From positions 1-34,968 of the forward strand of contig DASUPQ010000242.1 in assembly GCA_036280995.1 (NCBI GenBank): 34,968 nt of DNA, in the 5' to 3' direction. A model generated the notes under the pieces. The model saw only the letters and a program-made list of their open reading frames with translations. It was not told where the DNA came from and did no database searches. Positions 14,967 through 24,112 of this stretch are shown here, piece by piece. The first letter of the stretch is position 1, and the number at the start of each line of letters is the position of its first letter. The translations under genes were made by a program, and so were the position numbers. Source of the DNA: Actinomycetota bacterium. GTDB lineage: Bacteria > Actinomycetota > CALGFH01.

Positions 14967-15365
14967 ATGGCAGAGGTGACGAGGACCGAGCAGGAGTGGC
15001 GGGAGCGGCTCAGCCCCGACCAGTACCGGGTGCTGCGCGAGAAGGGCACCGAGCCGCCGTTCACCGGCAAGTACACCTACTCCAAGGAGGAGGGCGTCTA
15101 CCGCTGCGCGGCCTGCGGCAACGAGCTGTTCCGCTCCGACGCCAAATTCGACTCCGGCACCGGCTGGCCGAGCTTCACCGAGCCGGCCAACGCCACCGGG
15201 GTGGAGCTCCACCCCGACCACAGCCACGGCATGATCCGCACCGAGGTCACCTGCGCCCGCTGCGGCTCCCACCTGGGCCACGTGTTCCCCGACGGCCCCG
15301 CCCCGACCGGCCAGCGCTACTGCATCAACAGCCTGTCGCTGGACCTGGACGCCGGCGGGTCGTAA
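14967..15365 (+). CDS. msrB: Peptide-methionine (R)-S-oxide reductase MsrB
   Basis: A 132-residue complete MsrB, which reduces the R isomer of methionine sulfoxide in proteins and so repairs oxidative damage in the cytoplasm. The zinc site is intact (C47, C50 in RCAACG and C96, C99 in CARCG). The catalytic cysteine is C119 in QRYCINS, in the Cys rather than the selenocysteine form. Conserved blocks [17 protein letters not shown] and LGHVFPDGP are all present. The ATG at 14967 is preceded by GGAAGGCGGAG. A TAGACT box at 14930 suits a promoter. No msrA is adjacent. The TTG start of the glycosyltransferase lies 62 bases downstream. Confidence 0.96.
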   Translation: MAEVTRTEQEWRERLSPDQYRVLREKGTEPPFTGKYTYSKEEGVYRCAACGNELFRSDAKFDSGTGWPSFTEPANATGVELHPDHSHGMIRTEVTCARCGSHLGHVFPDGPAPTGQRYCINSLSLDLDAGGS

Positions 15366-15427
15366 CGCCGACGCTCCCTCCGGGGTCGGTTAGGATCGCC
15401 GTCCCCGGAGCAAGGGAGGAACCCAGG

Positions 15428-16666
15428 TTGGCGGAGGACCGCCCCGAGCAGCAGCAGCCGACCTACAACGTGCTCAAGACCTGGGCGTTCGACGACTGGG
15501 GCTTGTACGGCCGCGGGGACGAGCTGCTGGCCAGGGCGCTGGCCCGCCACCCGCGGGTGGGGCGGGTGTTCCACGTGCAGCCGCCGATCGACCCGGCCGA
15601 GCTGCGCACCCGCTTCCGCGACCCCCGCTGGGAGCAGGACATGGAGGGCCAGCTGCGCCGGCTCAAGGGGGTCACCGACGACGGGGTGTACCTGTTCGCC
15701 CCGACCAGCGAGCCCGACCGGCGCGAGGCCGCCCTGGACGCGACCGTGGCCATGCTGGAACGGGAACAGGCCTTCGCCCAGCCGCTGGTGATGCTGCACG
15801 GCCTGGCCCATCCCTTCGCCATCGACCTGGCCAGCCGCCTCGGCGGCCGCGGCGTGACCCGGGTGGCCCAGGTCCGCCGCGACGTCCGCGCCCCCTACCC
15901 GGTCGACGCCGACGAGCGCCAGGCCCTCGAGCACGTCTACAAGACCCAGCTGTCCGGGGCCGACCTGGTCTGGGCCGGCACCCGTGAGCTACGCGAGGAG
16001 TTCACCGCCCTCAACCCGCGGTCCGTGCTCCACCCGGTCGGGGCCGACCAGGGGCTGGCCGGGGGCACGCCCGCGGCCGAGCTGGCCGGGCTGCCCCGGC
16101 CGCTGATCATCTACGCCGGCTCGAACCGCGCCTACCTCAACGTCGGCCTGATCCGGGGCACCGCCGACCGGCTGCGGGAGGCGACCTTCGTGTTCGTGGG
16201 CCCGGCCGCCGACTTCCTCCAGCCGCTGGTCTCGGGCCTCCGCAACGTGCACGTGATCGGCCCCCGGCCCTACCGGCTGCTGCCCGACTACCTGGCCGCG
16301 GCCGACGTCGCCATCGCCCCCCACCAGGTGGCCCCGGCGACCCGGGCGGTCGTGCCCGAGAAGCTGTTCGGCTACCTGGCCGCCGGCCTGCCGGTGGTCA
16401 CCACCGAGGTCGCCGGGGCCGAGGAGCTGCGCCGCCTGGTCTGGATCGCCAGGGACCCCTCCGAGTTCGCCCGGGCCATCCAGGGCGCCCTCAAGCGCGA
16501 CCGGGAGCGCCGCCGTGCCCTGCGCCAGGCCGCCGTCGCCCCCCTGTCGTGGGACGCGATCGCCGCCCACACCGTGGCCAGCGTCGACGCCGTCCGGGCG
16601 GGCGCCGAGCTGCCGACCGCCCCCGAGCTGAAGCTCCCGGCCATCCCCGGGTTCCTGGCCCGCTGA
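15428..16666 (+). CDS. Glycosyltransferase (GT-B fold, GT4-like)
   Basis: A 412-residue enzyme. The C-terminal half has the GT4-type donor-sugar signature: LIIYAGSNRAYLNVGLI opens the second Rossmann domain, YLAAADVAIAPH follows, and VPEKLFGYLAAGLPVVTTE contains the E-x7-E-like region that binds the nucleotide sugar. The N-terminal half (YNVLKTWAFDDWGLYGRGDELL) would bind the acceptor. The donor and acceptor are unknown, but cell-surface polysaccharide or glycolipid synthesis is usual. It has no membrane helix. The start is TTG at 15428 because GGGAGG lies nine bases upstream and no in-frame ATG or GTG is better placed. TAGGAT near 15391 is a possible -10. Confidence 0.85.
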   Translation: MAEDRPEQQQPTYNVLKTWAFDDWGLYGRGDELLARALARHPRVGRVFHVQPPIDPAELRTRFRDPRWEQDMEGQLRRLKGVTDDGVYLFAPTSEPDRREAALDATVAMLEREQAFAQPLVMLHGLAHPFAIDLASRLGGRGVTRVAQVRRDVRAPYPVDADERQALEHVYKTQLSGADLVWAGTRELREEFTALNPRSVLHPVGADQGLAGGTPAAELAGLPRPLIIYAGSNRAYLNVGLIRGTADRLREATFVFVGPAADFLQPLVSGLRNVHVIGPRPYRLLPDYLAAADVAIAPHQVAPATRAVVPEKLFGYLAAGLPVVTTEVAGAEELRRLVWIARDPSEFARAIQGALKRDRERRRALRQAAVAPLSWDAIAAHTVASVDAVRAGAELPTAPELKLPAIPGFLAR

Positions 16667-16745
16667 CCCGGCCCCGGAGCCCTGGCGTCCCTGCCCAACC
16701 GGAGCGGAGATGGCATGCTGGAGCTTCGCGACCAAGGAGCGCAGC

Positions 16746-17657
16746 GTGCCCGACGACCAGGGGCCTTCCGACCGGCCGGAGTGGCTGACCAAGGCCACCA
16801 CCCCGACCACCTGCTACCGGCACCCGGACCGGCAGACCGGGCTGCGCTGCTCGCGCTGCGACCGGCCCATCTGCGGCGAGTGCGCCAACCCGGCCCCGGT
16901 GGGCCAGCTCTGCCCCGACGACGCCCGCGTCACGGTCCGGACCCGCGGCCTCCCCGGCACCGAGCAGCCGGTGGTCACCTGGGCGTTGCTCGGCCTCAAC
17001 ACCTTCATGCTGTTCGCGGCCGCGCTGCTCACCGGCAGCGGCTTCGGGCTGCTGGAGCCGTCGGCCAGGGCCCTGTGCCGGCTGGGGGCGCTGAACGCCG
17101 CCGCCATCGCCGAGTCCGGGCAGTGGTGGCGGCTGCTGACGGTGATGGTGCTGCACGGCGGGCTGCTCCACTGGGCGTTCAACAGCTGGGCCCTGTGGGC
17201 GTTCGGGCCGACCCTTGAGGCCATGCTCGGCCGGATCCGCTTCCTCGCCCTATACGTCGGCACCGGCCTGGTCGGGGCCGCGGCCAGCTTCGCCTTCAAC
17301 CAGACCACCCTGGGGGTCGGCGCCTCGGGGGCCATCTTCGGCCTGCTCGGCGCCCTGGTCGCCTACTTCTTCCGGCGCCGCAAGGTCGGCGGCTCGATGC
17401 CGCTCCAGAGCCTCCTGCTGGTGCTGTTCCTCAACCTGCTGATCGCCTCCCGCAGCGCCAGCATCGACAACCTGGCCCACATCGGCGGGTTCCTGGCCGG
17501 CCTGGCCGCCATGGCCCTGTACGACGCGGCCGGGCCGCGCAACCGCGGCCTCCAGGTGGCCGCGCTGGCCGTGCCCTACCTGGCCGGGATCGCCCTGGCC
17601 GTCATCGGGGTGGCCAACTACCCCCTCGGCAGCGGCCTCACCTGCGTGGGGGCCTGA
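16746..17657 (+). CDS. Rhomboid family intramembrane serine protease with N-terminal zinc finger
   Basis: A 303-residue membrane protease. Residues 20-60 form a B-box-like zinc motif (CYRHPDRQTGLRCSRCDRPI, then CGEC and C56). Six or seven membrane helices follow from about residue 78. The rhomboid Ser-His dyad is S194 in GASGAIFG and H245 in AHIGGFLAG. H137, H142 and N146 in VLHGGLLHWAFN are the conserved oxyanion-side residues. It cleaves helices of other membrane proteins inside the bilayer; the targets are unknown. The GTG at 16746 is preferred (AAGGAG six bases upstream). An ATG at 16710 is an alternative with a weaker context. In M. tuberculosis a rhomboid gene sits inside the cysM-murI block; here it lies 4 kb before it. 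Confidence 0.92.
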   Translation: MPDDQGPSDRPEWLTKATTPTTCYRHPDRQTGLRCSRCDRPICGECANPAPVGQLCPDDARVTVRTRGLPGTEQPVVTWALLGLNTFMLFAAALLTGSGFGLLEPSARALCRLGALNAAAIAESGQWWRLLTVMVLHGGLLHWAFNSWALWAFGPTLEAMLGRIRFLALYVGTGLVGAAASFAFNQTTLGVGASGAIFGLLGALVAYFFRRRKVGGSMPLQSLLLVLFLNLLIASRSASIDNLAHIGGFLAGLAAMALYDAAGPRNRGLQVAALAVPYLAGIALAVIGVANYPLGSGLTCVGA

Positions 17658-18363
17658 GCGACCCGTCGCCGGCCACCGGCTCCTGGTCGGCCCCGGTCCT
17701 GAGGTAGAGGGCGTTGCACATGCCGATCAGGTAGGGATCGGCCAGGGCGAGCAGGATCGACAGCGCGGCCAGGACCCAGAACTCGACCACCAGGCTGGCC
17801 AGCACCAGCCCGCTCGCCTGGAGCAGGCCGATGAGCAGGCAGATGGGGAAGTGGGATGACGCCACCCGGTGGGAGACGGTCGCGGCCTGCCGGACCCGGC
17901 GCTCGCCGCCGAGCACGACCCGCTGCATGAGCACGACCAGGAAGGCGAACGCGATCCCGAACAGCGGCCACAGGCCGACCGCCAGCTTGACCTGCTCGGA
18001 CTCGGGCAGCGGCCCGGTGCCCTCGCGGGAGCCGAACAGCAGCAGCCCGACCATCAGCGCCGCCAGCAGGTAGAAGGCGCGCAGCAGCCCGGCCCGGACG
18101 CCGGGGCCGATGGTGCCGCGCACGGTGGCCAGGGCGGCCGCGGCCGCCGGCGGCGGCTCCTGGAGGGCGCCGGCCAGCCACGCCACCAGGAACAGCTCGA
18201 CCAGCAGCCCCGCGCCCAGCAGGAACACGGCCAGGGGCACGGCCAGCGCCGGGTCGTCGGGCGCCAGGAACACGGGCAGCCCGCCGACGACCACCGTGAT
18301 CACGGCGGCCAGCGGGCGGCGCCGGTACTGGCGCCAGGCGTCGCGCAGAAGGGCGGCGAACAT
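17638..18363 (-). CDS. Polytopic membrane protein of unknown function
   Basis: A 241-residue protein with about six hydrophobic helices (near residues 18-34, 40-66, 92-110, 128-147, 172-190 and 192-212) and an N-terminus MFAALLRDAWRQYRRRP that is positively charged, so the N-terminus should face the cytoplasm. The layout resembles uncharacterised six-helix actinobacterial membrane proteins; I do not recognise a named family or a catalytic motif. The 3' end overlaps the rhomboid gene by 20 bases in convergent orientation. It is divergent from selD with only 22 bases between start codons. TAGGATA on its strand (18374-18380) is a possible -10 that is also the selD -10 read from the other strand. 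Confidence 0.75.
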   Translation of the reverse strand: MFAALLRDAWRQYRRRPLAAVITVVVGGLPVFLAPDDPALAVPLAVFLLGAGLLVELFLVAWLAGALQEPPPAAAAALATVRGTIGPGVRAGLLRAFYLLAALMVGLLLFGSREGTGPLPESEQVKLAVGLWPLFGIAFAFLVVLMQRVVLGGERRVRQAATVSHRVASSHFPICLLIGLLQASGLVLASLVVEFWVLAALSILLALADPYLIGMCNALYLRTGADQEPVAGDGSLRPPRR

Positions 18364-18373
18364 GGGCGGGGCC

Positions 18374-18380
18374 TATCCTA
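18374..18380. promoter_or_regulatory. Symmetric -10 shared by selD and the divergent membrane protein gene
   Basis: TATCCTA reads TATCCT on the plus strand (18374-18379), six bases before the selD ATG, and TAGGAT on the minus strand (18380-18375), eleven bases before the divergent ATG. Both match TAnnnT. The whole intergenic gap is 22 bases, so both genes are probably fired from the same DNA with almost no leader. A transcription start map would settle this. Confidence 0.5.
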
Positions 18381-18385
18381 CGGGG

Positions 18386-19471
18386 ATGCGTGCTACAGAA
18401 ACCCCCCGTCTGACCTCTCTCTCCCATGGGGCGGGCTGCGCCTGCAAGCTGCCCCTGGCCACCCTTGAGCGGCTCATGGCCAGCGTCGGCCAGGGGCTGG
18501 GCGGGAGCGGCGACGGCGACCTGCTGGTCGGGGCGGCCGACGGCGACGACGCGGCCGTGCTGCGCCTCGACGACCAGCGGGCGCTGGTCCTCACGACCGA
18601 CTTCTTCACCCCGATCGTCGACGACGCCCGCGACTGGGGGCGGATCGCCGCCGCCAACGCCCTCTCGGACGTCTACGCCATGGGGGGCCGGCCGCTGGTC
18701 GCCCTCAACCTGACCGCCTGGCCGGCCGACCTGCCGGTCGAGCTGCTGGCCGAGGTGCTGCGGGGCGGTGCCGAGGTGGCCGGCCAGGCTGGCTGCCCGG
18801 TCGTTGGCGGCCACTCGATCGACGACCCCGAGCCCAAGTACGGCCTGGCCGTGGTCGGCATGGCCGACCCGGGCCGGCTGCTGACCATCGCCCGGGCCCG
18901 GCCGGGGGACCGGCTGGTGCTGACCAAGCCGCTCGGCACCGGGGTGGTCGCGACCGCGGTCAAGCGCGGCGACCCCGACCCGGCCGCCGTCGCGGCCGCG
19001 GTCGCCGCCATGACCACCCTGAACAACGACGCCGCCGAGGCCGCCGTGGCCACCGGGGTCGAGGCCGCCACCGACGTGACCGGCTTCGGGCTGCTCGGCC
19101 ACCTCCACCGGATGCTGCGGGCCAGCGGCGTGGCCGCCGAGGTCGACGCCGCCCGGGTGCCGTTCCTGCCCGGCGCGGCCGAGCTGGCCGCGGCCGGGTT
19201 CGTCTCCGGCGGCACCCGCAACAACGAGGCCTACCTGCGCGACCACGTCGACCCGGAGCCGGGCCTGCCCCCGGTGGTCGCCACCCTGCTCCACGACGCC
19301 CAGACCTCGGGCGGCCTGCTGCTGTCGGTGGCCCCCGATATCCTCGGCGGGCTGGTCGCCGACCTGCGCGGCCGCGGCGTGGAGCCGGCCCTGGTCGGCC
19401 GCGTGCTCGCCGGCCCGGCCGGGCGCATCCGGGTGCGGCGGCTGCCCCCAGACGAGAGGAGACGCCCGTGA
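18386..19471 (+). CDS. selD: Selenide, water dikinase (selenophosphate synthetase)
   Basis: A 361-residue SelD, which makes selenophosphate from selenide and ATP, the selenium donor for selenocysteine, selenouridine or molybdenum-hydroxylase cofactors. The glycine-rich N-terminus SHGAGCACKL holds C18, C20 and K21, matching the catalytic Cys/Lys region of E. coli SelD, with Cys rather than selenocysteine. Metal and nucleotide segments GAADGDDAAVLR, TTDFFTPIVDD, NALSDVYAMGG and VGGHSIDDPEPKYGL are intact, as is DVTGFGLLGHL. No selA, selB, tRNA-Sec or selenouridine synthase gene is seen in the window. The ATG follows a TATCCT box with no Shine-Dalgarno. The stop overlaps the next gene's GTG (GTGA). 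Confidence 0.95.
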   Translation: MRATETPRLTSLSHGAGCACKLPLATLERLMASVGQGLGGSGDGDLLVGAADGDDAAVLRLDDQRALVLTTDFFTPIVDDARDWGRIAAANALSDVYAMGGRPLVALNLTAWPADLPVELLAEVLRGGAEVAGQAGCPVVGGHSIDDPEPKYGLAVVGMADPGRLLTIARARPGDRLVLTKPLGTGVVATAVKRGDPDPAAVAAAVAAMTTLNNDAAEAAVATGVEAATDVTGFGLLGHLHRMLRASGVAAEVDAARVPFLPGAAELAAAGFVSGGTRNNEAYLRDHVDPEPGLPPVVATLLHDAQTSGGLLLSVAPDILGGLVADLRGRGVEPALVGRVLAGPAGRIRVRRLPPDERRRP

Positions 19472-20583
19472 GCGAGGTCCAGGAGCAGGTCCAGCAGGCG
19501 ATCGACAAGCTGGTCTCCTCCGGGGCCGAGCGCGGCGTCCAGGTCGCCGTCTACCGTGGCGGCGAGCAGGTGGTCGACGCCGTCGCCGGGGTCGCCGACC
19601 CGGCCAGCGGCCACCCGGTCGACGCCGGCACGGTGTTCTACAACTTCTCGGTCGTCAAGGGGGCCACCGCGACCGTGGTCCACGTGCTCGCCGAGCGCGG
19701 GCTGTTCGGCTACGACACCCCGGTCGCCGACCTGTGGCCGGAGTTCGCCGCCCACGGCAAGGGCGGCGTGACCGTCCGCCAGGTCCTCGACCACAGCGCC
19801 GGGGTGCCGGGCATCCCGCTGGACACGACCGTCGAGGACCTGTGCGACTGGGACAAGATCTGCGCCGCCGTCGCCGACGCCGAGCTGTGGTGGGAGCCCG
19901 GGACCAAGGTCGGCTACCACGCCTACACCTTCGGCTACATCCTCGGCGAGGTCGTCCGCCGGGCCACCGGCAAGCCCATCTCCCAGGTCCTGCGGGAGGA
20001 GGTCTCCGGCCCGCTGGGCGTGGCCGACGAGCTCTGGTTCGGCATGCCGGAATCCGAGCACCACCGGCTGGCCCCCCTGGAGGACGAGCCGGGCGCGGCC
20101 GAGATGGCCGCCCAGATGATGGCCTCGATGCCGCCCGACCTGCCGATGTTCCGGTCGGCGCCGATGTCGCTGTTCCCCAACGCCGAGTTCGGCAACCGGC
20201 CCGACACCCTGGCCGCCGACATCCCCGCCGGCGGCAAGACCTCCGCCCGGGCCATCGCCCGCATGTACGCCGCCCTGCTCGGCGAGGTCGACGGCGTGCG
20301 GCTGCTCACCCCCGAGCGGCTGGCCGAGGCGACCGCCGTCTCCTCCAGCGGCACCGACGAGGTGTTCGGGAACCCGAGCACCTGGGGGCTCGGGTACGCC
20401 ATCGGGGGCGTGGGGAACGACCCGCAGGACGCGTCGACCGTGTTCGGCTACGGCGGCGTCGGCGGCAGCTTCGCCTGCGGCGACACCGCCACCGGGGTCG
20501 CCTGGGCGGTGACCAAGAACCGGGTCAGCAACGACTTCGCCACCGCGACCCAGCTCGGCCAGCTGATCGCCGGGGCGGCCTGA
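19468..20583 (+). CDS. Serine hydrolase of the beta-lactamase (class C/EstB-like) family
   Basis: A 371-residue enzyme with the penicillin-binding fold. The nucleophile motif SxxK is S61-V-V-K64 in YNFSVVKG, the second motif is Y151-H-A in VGYHAYTFGY, and the third appears as GYGGVGGSFA near the C-terminus. There is no signal peptide, so it probably works in the cytoplasm as an esterase or amidase rather than as a secreted beta-lactamase. The GTG start overlaps the selD stop by four bases and has GAGAGGAG upstream, so the two are translationally coupled. A link to selenium metabolism is not known and may only reflect operon packing. A short GCGCC/GGCGC hairpin follows the stop. Confidence 0.88.
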   Translation: MSEVQEQVQQAIDKLVSSGAERGVQVAVYRGGEQVVDAVAGVADPASGHPVDAGTVFYNFSVVKGATATVVHVLAERGLFGYDTPVADLWPEFAAHGKGGVTVRQVLDHSAGVPGIPLDTTVEDLCDWDKICAAVADAELWWEPGTKVGYHAYTFGYILGEVVRRATGKPISQVLREEVSGPLGVADELWFGMPESEHHRLAPLEDEPGAAEMAAQMMASMPPDLPMFRSAPMSLFPNAEFGNRPDTLAADIPAGGKTSARAIARMYAALLGEVDGVRLLTPERLAEATAVSSSGTDEVFGNPSTWGLGYAIGGVGNDPQDASTVFGYGGVGGSFACGDTATGVAWAVTKNRVSNDFATATQLGQLIAGAA

Positions 20584-20660
20584 GCGCCGCCGGGGCGCGC
20601 CGCACCCTCAACCCACCGGTACTGGAGCCCCGGGGCGTCGTGGTCGGGGGGCGGTCCCGA

Positions 20661-20669
20661 TGCTACGCT
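20661..20669 (+). promoter_or_regulatory. Extended -10 (TGCTACGCT) ahead of the mec-cysO-cysM genes
   Basis: TGCTACGCT fits the extended form TGnTAnnnT. It gives a leader of about 13 bases that contains AGGAGGG and leads to the ATG at 20689. No convincing -35 is needed for an extended -10. It probably starts the cysteine operon. Confidence 0.5.
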
Positions 20670-20688
20670 CGTGAGCAGGAGGGACGGC

Positions 20689-21105
20689 ATGCTGCGGATC
20701 GACGACGACCAGTACGAGGCGCTGGTGGCCCACGCCAGGGCCGAGTACCCGAACGAGGCCTGCGCGCTGCTGGCCGGTCGGGACGGGTCGGTCGAGCGTG
20801 TCTATGCTCTTCCCAACGCCGAGGCCAGCCCGACCTTCTACGTGGCCGAGCCCAAGGCCCAGCTGCGGGCCATGACCGAGATGGACGACCTCGGCCTGGA
20901 CCTGGTCGGGATCTTCCACTCGCATGTGGCCACCGAGGCCTACCCGTCGCGCACCGACGTCGAGCTGGCCGCCTATCCCGACGCCGCCTACCTTATCCTC
21001 TCCCTGGCCGACCAGGACACGCCCGTGCTGCGGGCCTTCTCGATCCGCGACGGCCAGGTCACCGAGCGGGAGCTGGAGATGCGCACCGCCGGGGTGGCCG
21101 GATGA
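20689..21105 (+). CDS. mec: JAMM/MPN+ metallopeptidase Mec (CysO-cysteine peptidase)
   Basis: A 138-residue zinc peptidase of the Mov34/JAMM family. The full motif is present: E23 (NEACALL), H77-S-H79, then S87 and D90 in HSHVATEAYPSRTD. In M. tuberculosis the homologue Rv1334 cuts cysteine from the C-terminus of CysO after CysM has built it there. The next two genes here encode CysO and CysM in the same order, so the same job is inferred. QbsD-type relatives also trim sulfur-carrier tails, which matters because this CysO has residues beyond its diglycine. The start is the ATG at 20689 with AGGAGGG five bases upstream. 151 bases without a convincing gene separate it from cysO. Confidence 0.92.
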   Translation: MLRIDDDQYEALVAHARAEYPNEACALLAGRDGSVERVYALPNAEASPTFYVAEPKAQLRAMTEMDDLGLDLVGIFHSHVATEAYPSRTDVELAAYPDAAYLILSLADQDTPVLRAFSIRDGQVTERELEMRTAGVAG

Positions 21106-21256
21106 GGCCGCCCGCCGAGGGGCTGGCCTGCCCGGTCTGGCACCGGCAGGGCCCGGCCGCCCGCTACGGGCGATGTCGACGCCGGCCGACCCCCGGCGCC
21201 TGACCACCGGGCGCCCCCGCTCCAAGCTCCACGCGAACCAGTTCCAGGAGGCCTTG

Positions 21257-22482
<1,226 letters not shown>

Positions 22483-22523
22483 CCCAGCGGCCGGGTTCCG
22501 CGGCTGCGGTATCGTCCTCGGTC

Positions 22524-23348
22524 ATGGACGCGCGACCCATCGGCATCTTCGACTCCGGCGTCGGCGGGCTCACCGTCGCCCGGGCCGTCATCGACCTGCT
22601 GCCCCACGAGTCGGTGATCTACTTCGGCGACACCGCCCGGTTCCCCTACGGGCCCCGCTCGCAGGCCCAGGTGCGGCGGTTCGCCGAGGAGATCATGGAC
22701 CTGCTGGTGGCCGAGGACGTGAAGCTGGCCGTGGTCGCCTGCAACAGCGCCTCGGCGGCCGCCTTCGACGAGCTCAAGGCCGCCTACCCGCTGCCCGTGG
22801 TCGAGGTGATCGAGCCGGCCGTGCGGGCCGCGGTGCGCCTCACCCGCAACCGCAACGTCGGCCTGATCGGCACCGAGGGGACGATCGGCTCCGGCCGCTA
22901 CCGCGAGGCCATCGAGGAGACCCACGAGAACGTCACCCTGGTCGCCCAGGCCTGCCCCCGGTTCGTCGAGTTCGTGGAGCGGGGCGAGACCACCGGCCCG
23001 GAGATCCTGGAGCTGGCCCGCGGCTACCTGGCCCCGCTGGTGGCCGCCGAGGTCGACACCCTGATCCTCGGCTGCACCCACTACCCGCTGCTCACCGGGG
23101 TCATCGGCTACCTGGTGGGCCCGGACGTGTTCCTGGTCAACTCGGCCGAGTGGACCGCCCGGAGCGTCTTCGCCGAGCTGACCCGGGCCGACCTCCACGC
23201 CCCCTACGGGGCCCGGCCGGCCCACCGGTTCCTCGCCTCCGGCGACCCCGACGAGTTCCGCCGCGTCGGCGCCCGCTTCCTCGGCCCGGAGGTCGGCGTC
23301 GTGGAGCGGCGCAGCGCCGCCGTGCCGGTCGAGGCCGAGGCCTCGTGA
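22524..23348 (+). CDS. murI: Glutamate racemase
   Basis: A 274-residue cofactor-independent racemase that makes D-glutamate for peptidoglycan. The paired catalytic cysteines are C73 in VACNSASAAAF and C184 in LILGCTHYPLL, with D10-S11 in IFDSGVGGLTV and H186 completing the site. YFGDTARFPYGPRS is the usual substrate-side loop. Length is normal. The ATG at 22524 has no Shine-Dalgarno; TATCGT at 22510-22515 could provide a nearly leaderless transcript, or the gene may be read from the cysM transcript. The stop overlaps the next GTG (GTGA), so the phosphodiesterase-like gene is translationally coupled. This order continues the Rv1338-Rv1341 block. Confidence 0.96.
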   Translation: MDARPIGIFDSGVGGLTVARAVIDLLPHESVIYFGDTARFPYGPRSQAQVRRFAEEIMDLLVAEDVKLAVVACNSASAAAFDELKAAYPLPVVEVIEPAVRAAVRLTRNRNVGLIGTEGTIGSGRYREAIEETHENVTLVAQACPRFVEFVERGETTGPEILELARGYLAPLVAAEVDTLILGCTHYPLLTGVIGYLVGPDVFLVNSAEWTARSVFAELTRADLHAPYGARPAHRFLASGDPDEFRRVGARFLGPEVGVVERRSAAVPVEAEAS

Positions 23349-24112
23349 TCCGGCTCACCGTGCTCGGCAGCTCCGGGACCTACCCGGCCGCCGGCCGCGC
23401 CTGCTCCGGGTACCTGCTGGAGGCGCGGGAGGGCGACCAGGCCACCCGGGTCTGGGTCGACACCGGCCCCGGCACCCTGTCCAACCTGCTCCGGGTGTGC
23501 GACCTGCCCACTCTGGACGCCATCTGGGTCAGCCACCTGCACGTCGACCACGTCGGTGACCTGCTGGCGGCCAACTACGCCCTGCGCTACGGCGACTTCC
23601 AGCCGCCGCCGGTGCCCGTGCCGGTGTTCGGCCCCACCGACTGGGTCAGCCACGTGCGGCCGTTCCTGTCCACCGGCGAGAGCGAGCCCATCGACGGCAC
23701 CTTCGAGGTCCACGACCTGCACGACGGCGAGCAGGTCGACCTGGGGCCGATGCGGCTGGAGGCGGTGGCCACCGTCCACTCGGTCGAGACCTACGCGGTG
23801 CGGGTCACGGCCGGCGGCCACACCCTCGCCTACTCGGCCGACTCGGGGTCGTGCGACGCCCTCGGGCGCCTCGCCGACCAGGCCGACCTGTTCGTCTGCG
23901 AGGCCGCCTGGCCGGAGTGGCCGGAGGGCGCGCCCCCGATCCACCTGACCCCGCAGCTGGCCGGCGAGTGGGCGGCCAAGGCCAAGGCGAGGCGGCTGCT
24001 CCTCACCCACCTGCGCCCCGGCAGCGACGTCGGGGCGGCCACGGCCAGCGCCGCCGAGGCCTACGGCGGCCCGGTGGGCGTCGCCACCGAACTGGAGGTA
24101 CACCACATCTGA
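23345..24112 (+). CDS. MBL-fold hydrolase, Rv1339-type (probable cyclic-AMP phosphodiesterase)
   Basis: A 255-residue metallo-beta-lactamase-fold enzyme. The metal motif HxHxDH is H64-L-H66-V-D68-H69 in [12 protein letters not shown]; later ligands are in [24 protein letters not shown] and [11 protein letters not shown]. It sits between murI and rph exactly as Rv1339 does in M. tuberculosis, and Rv1339 has been described as an atypical class II-like cAMP phosphodiesterase. That function is therefore inferred by orthology and position, not proven here. RNase Z-like fold relatives are the alternative. The GTG start at 23345 overlaps the murI stop by four bases and the TGA overlaps the rph ATG by one (TGATG), so translation is coupled on both sides. 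Confidence 0.88.
   Translation: MIRLTVLGSSGTYPAAGRACSGYLLEAREGDQATRVWVDTGPGTLSNLLRVCDLPTLDAIWVSHLHVDHVGDLLAANYALRYGDFQPPPVPVPVFGPTDWVSHVRPFLSTGESEPIDGTFEVHDLHDGEQVDLGPMRLEAVATVHSVETYAVRVTAGGHTLAYSADSGSCDALGRLADQADLFVCEAAWPEWPEGAPPIHLTPQLAGEWAAKAKARRLLLTHLRPGSDVGAATASAAEAYGGPVGVATELEVHHI

Noticed and set aside
21102-21203. A 33-codon ORF between mec and cysO that starts in an ATGA overlap with the mec stop
   Set aside because: The overlap is attractive, but the peptide is Arg/Pro-rich without helix or motif, there is no ribosome site apart from coupling, and mycobacteria have no gene here. It remains possible but is not supported.
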